A stretch of DNA of 64,000 bases from Filimonas sp. (lineage in GTDB: Bacteria > Bacteroidota > Bacteroidia > Chitinophagales > Chitinophagaceae): the NCBI GenBank assembly GCA_017306865.1, contig JAFKHH010000011.1, positions 1 through 64,000 on the forward strand, written 5' to 3'. The notes beneath the pieces were generated by a model. The model ran no database searches. It was not told where the DNA came from and was given only the letters and a program-made list of their open reading frames with translations. Shown here in pieces: positions 16,078-23,589 of this stretch; the first letter of the stretch is position 1; each line of letters opens with the position of its first letter. Both the position numbers and the translations under genes were made by a program.

Positions 16078-17910
16078 ATGAACGGAAAGATAGCAACAGA
16101 GGTTATAAAATTTGAGGCTTGTAATATTCCAAAACCTTATGAAAATACAACAAAGAGTGATAACGTATATGTTGATTACGGACAGGATAATCTTTATCCA
16201 GAATTCTTATTGAATCAATATGGAAATTCTCCAACACACTCTTCTATTATAAATGCGAAGGCAACTTATATTATTGGCGATGGTTTAAAATTGTCAAATG
16301 GCAGCGATGTAAATGTACACGTAAATGTTGCTGACACATTTGCCAGTTTTATTGGTAAAATAGTAAAGGACTACTTGATTTTTAACTATTTCTGTGTTGA
16401 AGTGGTATATAATGCTTTCAATAAACCAATCGAATTACATTCTATTCCAGCGCATAAAATCAGAACAAATAAAACAAAGACGAAGTTTTGGTATTCCGAA
16501 GATTGGATATATAATAAGAAGCCGATTGTATATGACAGATTAAAGAAGAACCCCACAGACGCCAATTCCAAAATATTCTTTTTTGAGGGTTATTTTCCTT
16601 CAATAAGCAATGTTTATCCGACACCTGAGTATGTTGGTTCATTGAAATCTATTGTTACTGACGGTGCTATTAGAGATTTCAACCTGAATAATATTAAGAA
16701 TCACTTTGCGGTATCTACTATCATAACATTCTTCAATGGCTCAAATGTTCCCGACGACATAAAACAAAAGACACTTCAAACTATAAAGAACTCTTACACT
16801 GGTGAGAATGGCAATAAGATTATCATAGACTTTCAGGATGATAATGGTAAAGGCGCAGAAGTGACTAATGTGAGTCCTAATGAATGGGATAAAGCGTATT
16901 CTGTTTTAAGAGATGCCGTATCTGATGATATTTATAGAGGCCATCAGGTAACCTCTCCAATGTTGCTTGGTGTCAAAACAGAAGGCCAGCTTGGTGGTGC
17001 GACAGAACTTGAAACTGCTTATGAGATATTTAAGAATACATATATAAGACAGAAGCGTAGCGAATTACTTTCTGCCTTTACCAAATTGTTTGTTGAGACT
17101 GGTTTCATTTCCGGTGAGTTGATATTTAAGGACAGACCATTGTTTAACAATGATGCCTCAGAAGCCTTGAAGGAAAAGATTTTCACACTCAACGAATTGA
17201 GAAGTCTGTACGGTTTGCAAGCATTGGTTGATGGTGATAAGCTACTTAGCCAGCTTGGTACAAAAAGTAATTTTTCGAAAGTAGAAGACGAAAGAGGTGA
17301 TTTAAAACACCTGTCTGATGAAGATTTTGTAAGAATCTGTCATTTGGGTTCTGGCAGAGATTTGTTTGAATTCATCTCAGAAGGTGAATATGTGGCAACA
17401 AAGGAAGACTTTAATAAAGTGGAATTGAAGTTTGACGAACAGAGTGATATAGCGGACTATATTCTGAAAATACGAAAAGAAAGAATTTCGATTGATGATT
17501 TGAGAATAGGTGTAAGGAAAGATTTAGGAATTGCCATAACAAAGGCTGATTTATTGAATACACTTTCTCAATTAAAAGATGCTGGTGTTATTAACTACAG
17601 TGTCAATAATGACACAATTGAACTTAAACCAGTGGCTAGTAAAAAAGATAGACGTGTTGAGGTTGTTTATTCTTATGAGGTCAGACCAGGGCTAGGTGAT
17701 GCCGTCACACCAACTACACGTCCATTTTGCAAAAGAATGATTGATAACAATAGATTCTATTCAAGAAAGGAAATTGAGAGCATGAGTGAATTGTTCGGCT
17801 ATGACATCTTTAGTTATGGCGGCGGTTTTTATCATAATCCTAAAACGGGTACAACTACACCGCATTGCAGACATCAGTTTAAATCATATTCAGTAGTGAG
17901 GAAAAAGTAA
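16078..17910 (+). CDS. Portal protein with C-terminal extension
   Basis: The 610-residue protein starts at the second ATG of a doublet (16074/16078). The N-terminal ~400 residues have portal features: DNLYPEFLLNQYGNSPTHSSIINAK, a YIIGDGL segment and a long helical wing/stem region with ETAYEIF. After ~residue 430 there is a separate winged-helix-like part. The last ~90 residues (RPGLGDAVTPTTRPFCKRM, then GGFYHNPKTGTTTPHCRHQ) resemble the C-terminal domain of phage head morphogenesis proteins. A single polypeptide therefore seems to join portal and minor-head functions. The portal call is sound; the extension is by recollection of motif style. Confidence 0.75.
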   Translation: MNGKIATEVIKFEACNIPKPYENTTKSDNVYVDYGQDNLYPEFLLNQYGNSPTHSSIINAKATYIIGDGLKLSNGSDVNVHVNVADTFASFIGKIVKDYLIFNYFCVEVVYNAFNKPIELHSIPAHKIRTNKTKTKFWYSEDWIYNKKPIVYDRLKKNPTDANSKIFFFEGYFPSISNVYPTPEYVGSLKSIVTDGAIRDFNLNNIKNHFAVSTIITFFNGSNVPDDIKQKTLQTIKNSYTGENGNKIIIDFQDDNGKGAEVTNVSPNEWDKAYSVLRDAVSDDIYRGHQVTSPMLLGVKTEGQLGGATELETAYEIFKNTYIRQKRSELLSAFTKLFVETGFISGELIFKDRPLFNNDASEALKEKIFTLNELRSLYGLQALVDGDKLLSQLGTKSNFSKVEDERGDLKHLSDEDFVRICHLGSGRDLFEFISEGEYVATKEDFNKVELKFDEQSDIADYILKIRKERISIDDLRIGVRKDLGIAITKADLLNTLSQLKDAGVINYSVNNDTIELKPVASKKDRRVEVVYSYEVRPGLGDAVTPTTRPFCKRMIDNNRFYSRKEIESMSELFGYDIFSYGGGFYHNPKTGTTTPHCRHQFKSYSVVRKK

Positions 17911-18434
17911 TGGCAAGAGAAGTTTTATTAATATCTGAAAAGCAAGTAAAAGATAGTACGACTGTCGAAAGTAATATAGACCCTAAAGTGCTTCGTTCTG
18001 TTGTGCTGGATGTTCAGCAAATTCAGTTGCGTCCAATACTTGGTAGTGAGTTATATAATCAAATACTTGACGCGAAAGAACAACTAGAGGTTGATGAGGA
18101 TTACGACATGCCTGAACAAATAAAAGAGCTGTTCTATGATTTTATTACACCTTATTTGATACATGCAGTCGTTTGTGACTTTATGATTACAAACAATTTT
18201 AAAATAACAAACAAAGGAGTATTGAAGTTGAATGATAGCCACGGTAGCAATATCCAAGCGAATGAATTACAGACTCTAGCGGATTTCTATCAGAACAAAG
18301 TTGCTTCATATAAGAAAGTGCTGATTGATTATTTAGCAAAGGATAAAGGTTGTTATACTGGAAATAAGAATGTTCTTTCAACTGGCTGGTATTTAGAAGA
18401 TAGGCCAGCATTTTATCACAGAGGATATAGATAA
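17910..18434 (+). CDS. Head-tail connector-like protein (DUF6712 type)
   Basis: The 174-residue helical protein overlaps the portal stop by one base (TAATG), which implies translational coupling. The segment NIDPKVLRSVVLDVQQIQLRPILGSELY, a helical middle and the C-terminal GWYLEDRPAFYHRGYR are features I associate with the gp6/DUF6712 group of head completion proteins. These form the ring under the portal. The following gene is coupled in the same way. Confidence 0.55.
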   Translation: MAREVLLISEKQVKDSTTVESNIDPKVLRSVVLDVQQIQLRPILGSELYNQILDAKEQLEVDEDYDMPEQIKELFYDFITPYLIHAVVCDFMITNNFKITNKGVLKLNDSHGSNIQANELQTLADFYQNKVASYKKVLIDYLAKDKGCYTGNKNVLSTGWYLEDRPAFYHRGYR

Positions 18435-18874
18435 TGATTACATTAAACCAAATAAAATATAAACTGATTGATTTCTTCAAGAATCACAAGCAGGTAAACG
18501 AAGTGAGCTACACTGACGATTTCTCATTTGCTGCAAATAGAGAATTGATTTACCCGGTTGTAAATATTGAATATTTGGAAGCCAATGTTCAAGACAAAAA
18601 GATAAATCATTCTTACAATATGATAATTGGAGACTTGATTGATGCTGCTAACACTCAGTCGGAAGACGAAGTGATTTCGGATGCAATGCAAATCGCCGAG
18701 GACTTCTTTGCTTGGTTATGGGAGCAAAAAGAATTTGTGTTTATGAAAAATACAAACATTCAGAAATTCTCAGACGATAATGGCGGCAGAGTTTCTGGTA
18801 TAACTTTTAGAATTGCTTTGAGCATTCTCAGAAATCAAAATATTTGCAATACCCCTATAAATTTCCTCGAATAA
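18434..18874 (+). CDS. Neck/tail-completion-like phage protein
   Basis: The 146-residue protein is translationally coupled (TAATG) to the connector gene. It is an alpha/beta protein starting MITLNQIKYKLIDFFKNHKQVNEVSYTDDF, with a later VSGITFRIALSILRNQNICNTP strand-turn pattern similar to tail terminator or neck proteins. It is the last gene of the structural array. No family is firmly recognised. Confidence 0.45.
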   Translation: MITLNQIKYKLIDFFKNHKQVNEVSYTDDFSFAANRELIYPVVNIEYLEANVQDKKINHSYNMIIGDLIDAANTQSEDEVISDAMQIAEDFFAWLWEQKEFVFMKNTNIQKFSDDNGGRVSGITFRIALSILRNQNICNTPINFLE

Positions 18875-18941
18875 TGCAAGGGGGAATATCCCGTTACGTT
18901 GGTTTATACAGTTTATTACTTTTCATCGAAAAGAATGTTGT

Positions 18942-19535
18942 ATGTCACATGATAAATATTTCTTGTATTTCGTTATTTACAAATTGGTATGTCTTTTAGC
19001 TGGTATGGCATCTATTTTTTTGGGTTATAAGTTGTTTATTAAGGGAATTTATAAAGAGGCTGGCGATGTTGACGTATCTCATGGAGAGACCAAAATATTA
19101 GTGAAGCAGGCAGCTCCCGGTACTTTTTTTTCACTATTTGGTGCTATTATAATATCTGTTACTATTTGGAAAGGAATTGAACTGTCGACTTTTGTTCAAG
19201 GACAGGAATCGGCTTCAAATTATAAACCTTCAAAGACATCGTTGTCGTTTTTCAAGCCACTGGCAAAGTTGGACTCGTTTTATAATAACGGGTATAGATT
19301 TTATTGCGAAAAAAAATATGACTCGGCAATGATAGCTCTGCTGTATGCAAGAGAGTTGGACACTTTGCATGTATATAATATAAAAGAAATAAATCGGAAT
19401 GAACTAGATAATAGGTTTTATAGTCGTGCAGTAGCCGAAGGTTTTTTGGTAATTCCAGGAATTGAATTCAATGGATTTTTAATGCAGGCTCAGGAGGGTA
19501 AAATTCATAAAAATATAGATGAGACAACCCAATAA
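18942..19535 (+). CDS. Prophage membrane protein of unknown function
   Basis: The 197-residue protein has two likely membrane spans, YFLYFVIYKLVCLLAGMASIFLGY near the N-terminus and FFSLFGAIIISVTIWKGIEL around 65-85. These are followed by a soluble helical tail (YDSAMIALLYARELDTLHVYN) reminiscent of a single TPR-like hairpin. It stands after the structural array with its own 67-nt upstream gap and ends before a perfect terminator. That is typical for a phage cargo gene, for example superinfection exclusion, but no function is recognisable. Confidence 0.5.
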   Translation: MSHDKYFLYFVIYKLVCLLAGMASIFLGYKLFIKGIYKEAGDVDVSHGETKILVKQAAPGTFFSLFGAIIISVTIWKGIELSTFVQGQESASNYKPSKTSLSFFKPLAKLDSFYNNGYRFYCEKKYDSAMIALLYARELDTLHVYNIKEINRNELDNRFYSRAVAEGFLVIPGIEFNGFLMQAQEGKIHKNIDETTQ

Positions 19536-19613
19536 TTAACCAATAGGTCAAAATATTTGCCTAAACCAAAAATATTGATTTTACTATCTTTGCCTTTTAG
19601 GGTTTAGGGTTGA

Positions 19614-19645
19614 GCGCCTGAGGTGTCTACCTCAGGCGCACTTTA
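19614..19645. terminator. Perfect 11-bp terminator between convergent genes
   Basis: GCGCCTGAGGT, loop GTCT, ACCTCAGGCGC is a perfect stem at 19,614-19,639, followed by ACTTTATTT. It sits between the + membrane protein gene and the - HEPN-like gene and probably ends transcription from the left. Confidence 0.75.
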
Positions 19646-19646
19646 T

Positions 19647-20612
19647 TTAGAGCCCGTTCATTATTCCATAGTCATCGAGTTGCTTTTTTAATATTTGATT
19701 AAACTTTTTTGTAAATGAAACAAGTACGTGGACTCTCGGACTCTCTGGTATGTCTTGGCCTGGCACTGTCTGAAGACCTAAACAATCCAAATAGGTTTGT
19801 GAAAACGAGTTCCATTTTGTAAGTAGGTCGGAATAGACTTCATCGATGTTTGTGACATAGCTGCTGTGATATTCCTTGAGGGCGCCTAGATTTGAGGCAA
19901 AAATTTTATTTTCAATATCAAGTTTGTTTCGAAAGAAATTTAAAAAGTCTCCAAGTATATATGAATCTAATTTTTTGTCAACGAGTATTTTTATTGCAGA
20001 AGTAAAATTCATTAGTTGCAAAATAGACTCTCTTATTGTGTCATAGTCTAATGAAAAATTTGCGAATTCATGAGAGAAAATATGTCTAAACTTAAAAGCT
20101 TGCTGGGATGATGAAATTTGTGCATCGTAATTATTTTGTAAAGCAACAATTGTTGGCCAGTCGTCCGCATTCAACTGTGCTTCTTGTAAATTTGTTATCA
20201 AGGTTTTAATTTTGTTTCCCAACAATGTTTCGAAAATTGAAATTATATTTTCTAACGAGGATATTGTATTCTGATGCGCTATTAACTCGCCTATTGTTGT
20301 TTTGTTGCCTCGTATGTGTGTTAAGTAATCGATTGAGAATTTATCTTTTAATAGTTTAGGAACTGCATTCGCAAAACACTCATCGTCTTCGTCTATTAGT
20401 TCTTGTATTGCAGCTTTTGTATACGCTTCAACTGCGGCGACTGTTGAAGTACACGCATGTCGAATTAATTCATCATATAAGAAATTTTGGGATTTAGTAA
20501 ACTCTGTCTCCAGAACGTTTGTTATACTTAGAAAACGCATTTCTAGGTCATGTGATGCGAAAAATTTCCTTCCTCTAATATCTATAATTTCCTCAATGAT
20601 ATCTCTTTTCAT
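19647..20612 (-). CDS. HEPN-like protein, reverse-strand prophage cargo gene
   Basis: The 321-residue, mostly helical protein carries FRHIFSHEF with R176-H177-x3-H181, the Rx4H signature of HEPN ribonuclease domains. An earlier helix, CTSTVAAVEAYTKAAIQELI, has the conserved acidic position (E62) often seen in these domains. Many HEPN proteins cut RNA and serve in abortive infection, toxin-antitoxin or other defence. It lies on the strand opposite to the phage late genes, behind a strong terminator and just before the lysis pair. This is a classical position for a gene expressed during lysogeny. No partner antitoxin gene is next to it. The HEPN call rests on motif and helical content only. Confidence 0.5.
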   Translation of the reverse strand: MKRDIIEEIIDIRGRKFFASHDLEMRFLSITNVLETEFTKSQNFLYDELIRHACTSTVAAVEAYTKAAIQELIDEDDECFANAVPKLLKDKFSIDYLTHIRGNKTTIGELIAHQNTISSLENIISIFETLLGNKIKTLITNLQEAQLNADDWPTIVALQNNYDAQISSSQQAFKFRHIFSHEFANFSLDYDTIRESILQLMNFTSAIKILVDKKLDSYILGDFLNFFRNKLDIENKIFASNLGALKEYHSSYVTNIDEVYSDLLTKWNSFSQTYLDCLGLQTVPGQDIPESPRVHVLVSFTKKFNQILKKQLDDYGIMNGL

Positions 20613-20640
20613 ATATTCCCGGATTTAGGTATTTAAAATA

Positions 20641-21090
20641 ATGAAAGTTACAAAATACTTTTCCGGTGTGCAAATGAAGATGTTTTTAAAAAGGGATATA
20701 TTCAACTCTGAAAATACAATAGGTAAATTATATATAGACGATAAATTCTTCTGTTATACTCTTGAAGACATTGTTAGAGATTTAAATCAAAATGGAAAGT
20801 TTGATAATGGAGAGAAGAAGATATATGGAGAGACTGCGATTCCTTACGGTACATATAAGGTCATAATAAACTTTTCTAATAGATTTAAAAGACTTATGCC
20901 GCTGATTTTGGATGTTCCAGAATTTGAAGGTATAAGGATGCATGGTGGAAATACAGAAGCAAATACGCTTGGCTGCATACTTATTGCTCATAATACTGAC
21001 AATAAAAGAATCTGGGGTACTGCAGAAGCTGACCTGACTAAAATACTATCAACACAAAAAGAAATAACCCTGACAATCGTAAAAGCTTAA
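20641..21090 (+). CDS. DUF5675-type protein, probable lysis or cell-wall gene
   Basis: The 149-residue protein has the DUF5675 hallmark RMHGGNTEANTLGCILI with H101 and C112, in the style of an L,D-transpeptidase-like fold. An acidic loop DLNQNGKFDNGE resembles a calcium-binding EF-hand loop. The family is common in Bacteroidota phages beside holins and is assumed to act on peptidoglycan, though catalysis is not established. The stop overlaps the holin ATG by one base, so the two are co-translated. It diverges from the HEPN-like gene with only 28 nt between starts. An alternative start is M12. Confidence 0.65.
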   Translation: MKVTKYFSGVQMKMFLKRDIFNSENTIGKLYIDDKFFCYTLEDIVRDLNQNGKFDNGEKKIYGETAIPYGTYKVIINFSNRFKRLMPLILDVPEFEGIRMHGGNTEANTLGCILIAHNTDNKRIWGTAEADLTKILSTQKEITLTIVKA

Positions 21091-21632
21091 TGAATCTAAC
21101 CTATGCAAAATCCGTCTTATTAAAAATCAATTCAACATTTTTAAACTCTTCTGTTGGTTCCTGGATTATAAAGAGTGCAACAGCAATATGGTTGTACTTT
21201 GCTGGCATACACAATTATCTCTTTATTGTCTTCGCTTTGACATTACTTGATGTAGTGACAGGTGTAATGGCTTCAATAAAGAAAGGTGAGAAGTTTAAAT
21301 CAAGAATATTGAGGAAAGGGCTTTTAGAAAAGTTCTTACTCTATTTAATAATCATGCTTGCCATATTCTTTTTAGAAACTCTCGGCAAGTCTATCATTCA
21401 ATATGACAAGTTTTATTTCGTCTTTATAGGAACTTTCTTAATCTCAACTTATGAGGTTGTATCAATTCTAGAGAATATACTAGTCCTTAATCCTAAGTTG
21501 CTATTTATATCTAGTCTAATAAAACTTACAAATTCTTTACAATCTAAAGCAATTGAGAAGTCTGAAAAGGCGATTGAAACTGCTGCTAATGAATTTGGGA
21601 AAGACAATAAAACTCAATCCGAAGGCGTTTAG
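21090..21632 (+). CDS. Phage holin (holin_4 / toxin-secretion holin type)
   Basis: The 180-residue protein has hydrophobic spans at ~25-50, ~50-65, ~90-112 and ~115-140. It carries the holin family motif LLDVVTGVMASIKKGEKFKS followed by the LRKGLLEKFLLYLIIML span, and has a charged helical C-terminus. It should form the inner-membrane lesion at lysis. It is coupled to the upstream DUF5675 gene by a TAATG overlap. Confidence 0.8.
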   Translation: MNLTYAKSVLLKINSTFLNSSVGSWIIKSATAIWLYFAGIHNYLFIVFALTLLDVVTGVMASIKKGEKFKSRILRKGLLEKFLLYLIIMLAIFFLETLGKSIIQYDKFYFVFIGTFLISTYEVVSILENILVLNPKLLFISSLIKLTNSLQSKAIEKSEKAIETAANEFGKDNKTQSEGV

Positions 21633-21771
21633 TCCAATAATGAGACTATTTTAAGTTTTCCACAATAGGCTTAAAGTGTTAGTGTAGCAGGTCTGGGGTG
21701 TTTCGTTTATAAAACAAAATTCTTACTTTAGTGTTGTACTTAATTCATGTTTGACCCATCTACTCCTGAGA

Positions 21772-21921
21772 ATGAGACCATTAAGCAAAAATATTAGCCA
21801 TTTCTCCCAGCGCTATTTAGTGGATGATGACGGTTGTGGTATTCAATTTGATATATTTTATCTTAGATTTAAGGCAGAAGAGCAGTTCAATAGCAAAGAG
21901 GTATTACCTTTGCGCCCATAA
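21772..21921 (+). CDS. Small uncertain ORF after the holin (49 residues)
   Basis: The frame MRPLSKNISHFSQRYLVDDD continues with GCGIQFDIFYLRFKAEEQFN and stops at 21,921. The composition is protein-like and it is followed by a hairpin at 21,930-21,956. A second short frame (MFDPSTPENETIKQKY, 21,748-21,798) overlaps its start. I cannot assign a family and it may be non-coding. Confidence 0.3.
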   Translation: MRPLSKNISHFSQRYLVDDDGCGIQFDIFYLRFKAEEQFNSKEVLPLRP

Positions 21922-21956
21922 ATAAAAAAGCTGCCGATTTTGGTAGAATCGACAGC
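21920..21956 (-). terminator. Terminator of the zinc-ribbon gene
   Basis: GCTGCCGATT (21,930-21,939) pairs with AATCGACAGC (21,947-21,956), 10 bp with one G-U. On the minus strand it is followed by TTTTTTATTT. It lies 20 nt past the stop of the minus-strand small gene. Confidence 0.75.
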
Positions 21957-21975
21957 AGTTTTGGTTCCACAATAC

Positions 21976-22143
21976 TTACACGCCGTTACAAATCGTGCAA
22001 GGAAACTTAAATACCCTCTTATTTGGAGGGTATATTTTTTTGCCATTTACCATGCGGTACGGCCTAAACACCCATCCATCCTTACAAGTACAAGGGCCTC
22101 TCTCAGAAGCACCCTGTGGAACACTGTCTAAATGTTCGCTCAT
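21976..22143 (-). CDS. Small zinc-ribbon protein (55 residues)
   Basis: The gene reads MSEHLDSVPQGASERGPCTC at its start and ends FPCTICNGV. Two pairs of cysteines (C18/C20 and C49/C52) flank a basic GWVFRPYRMVNGKK stretch, giving a CxC-x28-CxxC arrangement that suggests one bound zinc and possible nucleic-acid contact. A clear Shine-Dalgarno GGAGG stands 5 nt before the ATG, unusual among genes here, and a good terminator follows. It is transcribed against the lysis genes, so it may act in lysogeny. No named family is recognised. Confidence 0.6.
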   Translation of the reverse strand: MSEHLDSVPQGASERGPCTCKDGWVFRPYRMVNGKKIYPPNKRVFKFPCTICNGV

Positions 22144-22540
22144 AAATCCTCCTTTTTTATAGTTAAAAAAAAACTTTGCATATATCCCCTTAGAGCGAAT
22201 CCTCGAACAGATTTTAACTATAGTAAATTCAGTTTATGCCTTAACTCAAACAGCTACGTTAAAGGTCGCAATAAAAAAATTTCCTTCCAAACATTTAATG
22301 CAATGAGTAATCCACAAAATGGCTATTTCTATGTAACATTTACACGCTTTTAGTTTAAAAAGTTTTTATTTCACAACATGGCGCCATAAGGACAATTCTC
22401 TGAAACTATTGATAGCGTTGTGTTTCAGAGGTGCGTAAAAATTTATTATAAACTTTCTTTTATAAAAATTTGCGAAGACAATTGTCCATTGTTATCCACA
22501 ACCTGTGAAAAAAAAGGCGAATAATTAGTGCATTTATAGA
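22144..22540. other. AT-rich non-coding stretch with inverted repeats and one DnaA box
   Basis: I see no convincing gene here. CTCTGAAAC (22,398-22,406) and GTTTCAGAG (22,422-22,430) form a 9-bp inverted repeat. An AT-rich tract with TATAAA/TTTATA follows near 22,447-22,466. A perfect TTATCCACA DnaA box is at 22,492-22,500. A single 9-mer can occur by chance. Confidence 0.4.
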
Positions 22541-22569
22541 AATAAAAAACCGGTCAAAACTTGACCGGT
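22541..22569 (-). terminator. Terminator of the prophage lipoprotein gene
   Basis: ACCGGTCAA, loop AAC, TTGACCGGT (22,549-22,569) is a perfect 9-bp stem. On the minus strand it is followed by TTTTTTATTT, 25 nt beyond the stop of the gene at 22,594. Confidence 0.85.
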
Positions 22570-22593
22570 CAAGGGTTTCAGCAAATAATATTA

Positions 22594-23526
22594 TTATTGA
22601 ACAGTAAAAATGTTTGGAGAGATTGCTTTGAAGTTGACAACCTTGACACCTCCATTTGTTGTCATGGTAAAGGTTTTATCTTGGTTGATGTCATTTGAAC
22701 CCATTGTAAATATTGCTTTATTTCCCATCGTTTTCCTCAAAGAGTTTATTGCAGGATAGAAAGTGCTTGTAGATAAGTTCGTTGTTTGATATGCTCCAGT
22801 CCCGTCAAGATTTAAACTATAAACATTCTCATCATATCCTTGGCTTAAAGCATGATTTCGGATGAAGTAAATCTTTCCGTCTACTTCAACAGGGTCTGTT
22901 GCAGTTGTATTATCTGTCGCTTTCCATATTGTATCATACTTATTTGAACTGAATGTATAAGTAATGATTAACCCTTGGTTGTTGTTCTGCTGAGAGGCAT
23001 AATAGAGTTTTGAATCATTCGGCGAGAAGCTTATCCAACTAAAATTTCTTCTAGTGACGGCAAGCTGTTTTACAGATACTCCATTGGTGTCAATAATTGA
23101 AATGCCAATAGCATTTGTGGAAACAGTTCTTGTGTCAAAAACAATCTTTGACTTGTCGTTTGATAACTGTACAGTCTTGATGTCGATATTCGGGTCAAAG
23201 AATACTTTCCTCTTATAAAGGATGTTGTCCGACGTCAACTTACCATAATAAACAGTTGCATCTTCTAACCAAACAATTGATGTCCCAACGATGTGAGGTG
23301 AAGAACCATAGAATAAGAACTTATCTTCTTTCTTATTCAGATTGTAAGCATGGATTTCATCTTTGTTCTTGTCATCATTTACATAGACAAGGAAAGTGTC
23401 CTTAGAAAGACCACCGGATCCAGGTGAAGGATTGGGATTGTCGTTTGAAACGTCTTTGTTGCAAGATGACATTATTGTCACCGTTGCCATTGCTGCTAGC
23501 AAAAGGCGGGTTTTTGTCCTTTTCAT
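22594..23526 (-). CDS. Prophage-borne lipoprotein with beta-propeller-like body
   Basis: The 310-residue protein has a lipoprotein signal: basic MKRTKTR, a hydrophobic core and MSSC with the lipidated Cys at 22. A Pro/Gly/Asn-rich linker follows. The body repeats short blade-like segments (DTFLVYVNDDKNKDEIHAYNLNK, SWISFSPNDSKLYYASQQ, VDGKIYFIRN), as in TolB/WD40-like propellers. It is probably exposed on the cell envelope. Lying between lysis genes and integrase with its own terminator, it is a candidate lysogenic-conversion gene. The repeat assignment is by eye. Confidence 0.6.
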   Translation of the reverse strand: MKRTKTRLLLAAMATVTIMSSCNKDVSNDNPNPSPGSGGLSKDTFLVYVNDDKNKDEIHAYNLNKKEDKFLFYGSSPHIVGTSIVWLEDATVYYGKLTSDNILYKRKVFFDPNIDIKTVQLSNDKSKIVFDTRTVSTNAIGISIIDTNGVSVKQLAVTRRNFSWISFSPNDSKLYYASQQNNNQGLIITYTFSSNKYDTIWKATDNTTATDPVEVDGKIYFIRNHALSQGYDENVYSLNLDGTGAYQTTNLSTSTFYPAINSLRKTMGNKAIFTMGSNDINQDKTFTMTTNGGVKVVNFKAISPNIFTVQ

Positions 23527-23589
23527 TTTTTGGTCTATTTGTGGAAGGCTTTTATCCTATTGACCTCAAACAGGAATGGGTTTAAATAA

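Noticed and set aside
19597-19611. Telomere-like TTTTAGGGTTTAGGGTTG
   Set aside because: Only two imperfect units are present and it sits next to an ordinary terminator; chance or part of the hairpin flank.
21904-21911. TACCTTTG as a promoter on the + strand
   Set aside because: It matches the -7 box but lies in front of a terminator hairpin with no gene in that direction and a poor -33 region.
21858-22046. A minus-strand frame containing CKYCG
   Set aside because: It overlaps the better supported zinc-ribbon gene in another frame and then runs through that gene's terminator hairpin.
22132-22353. A 73-codon + frame
   Set aside because: It is rich in Lys, Ser and Phe from an AT-rich non-coding tract and starts inside the opposite-strand zinc-ribbon start region.
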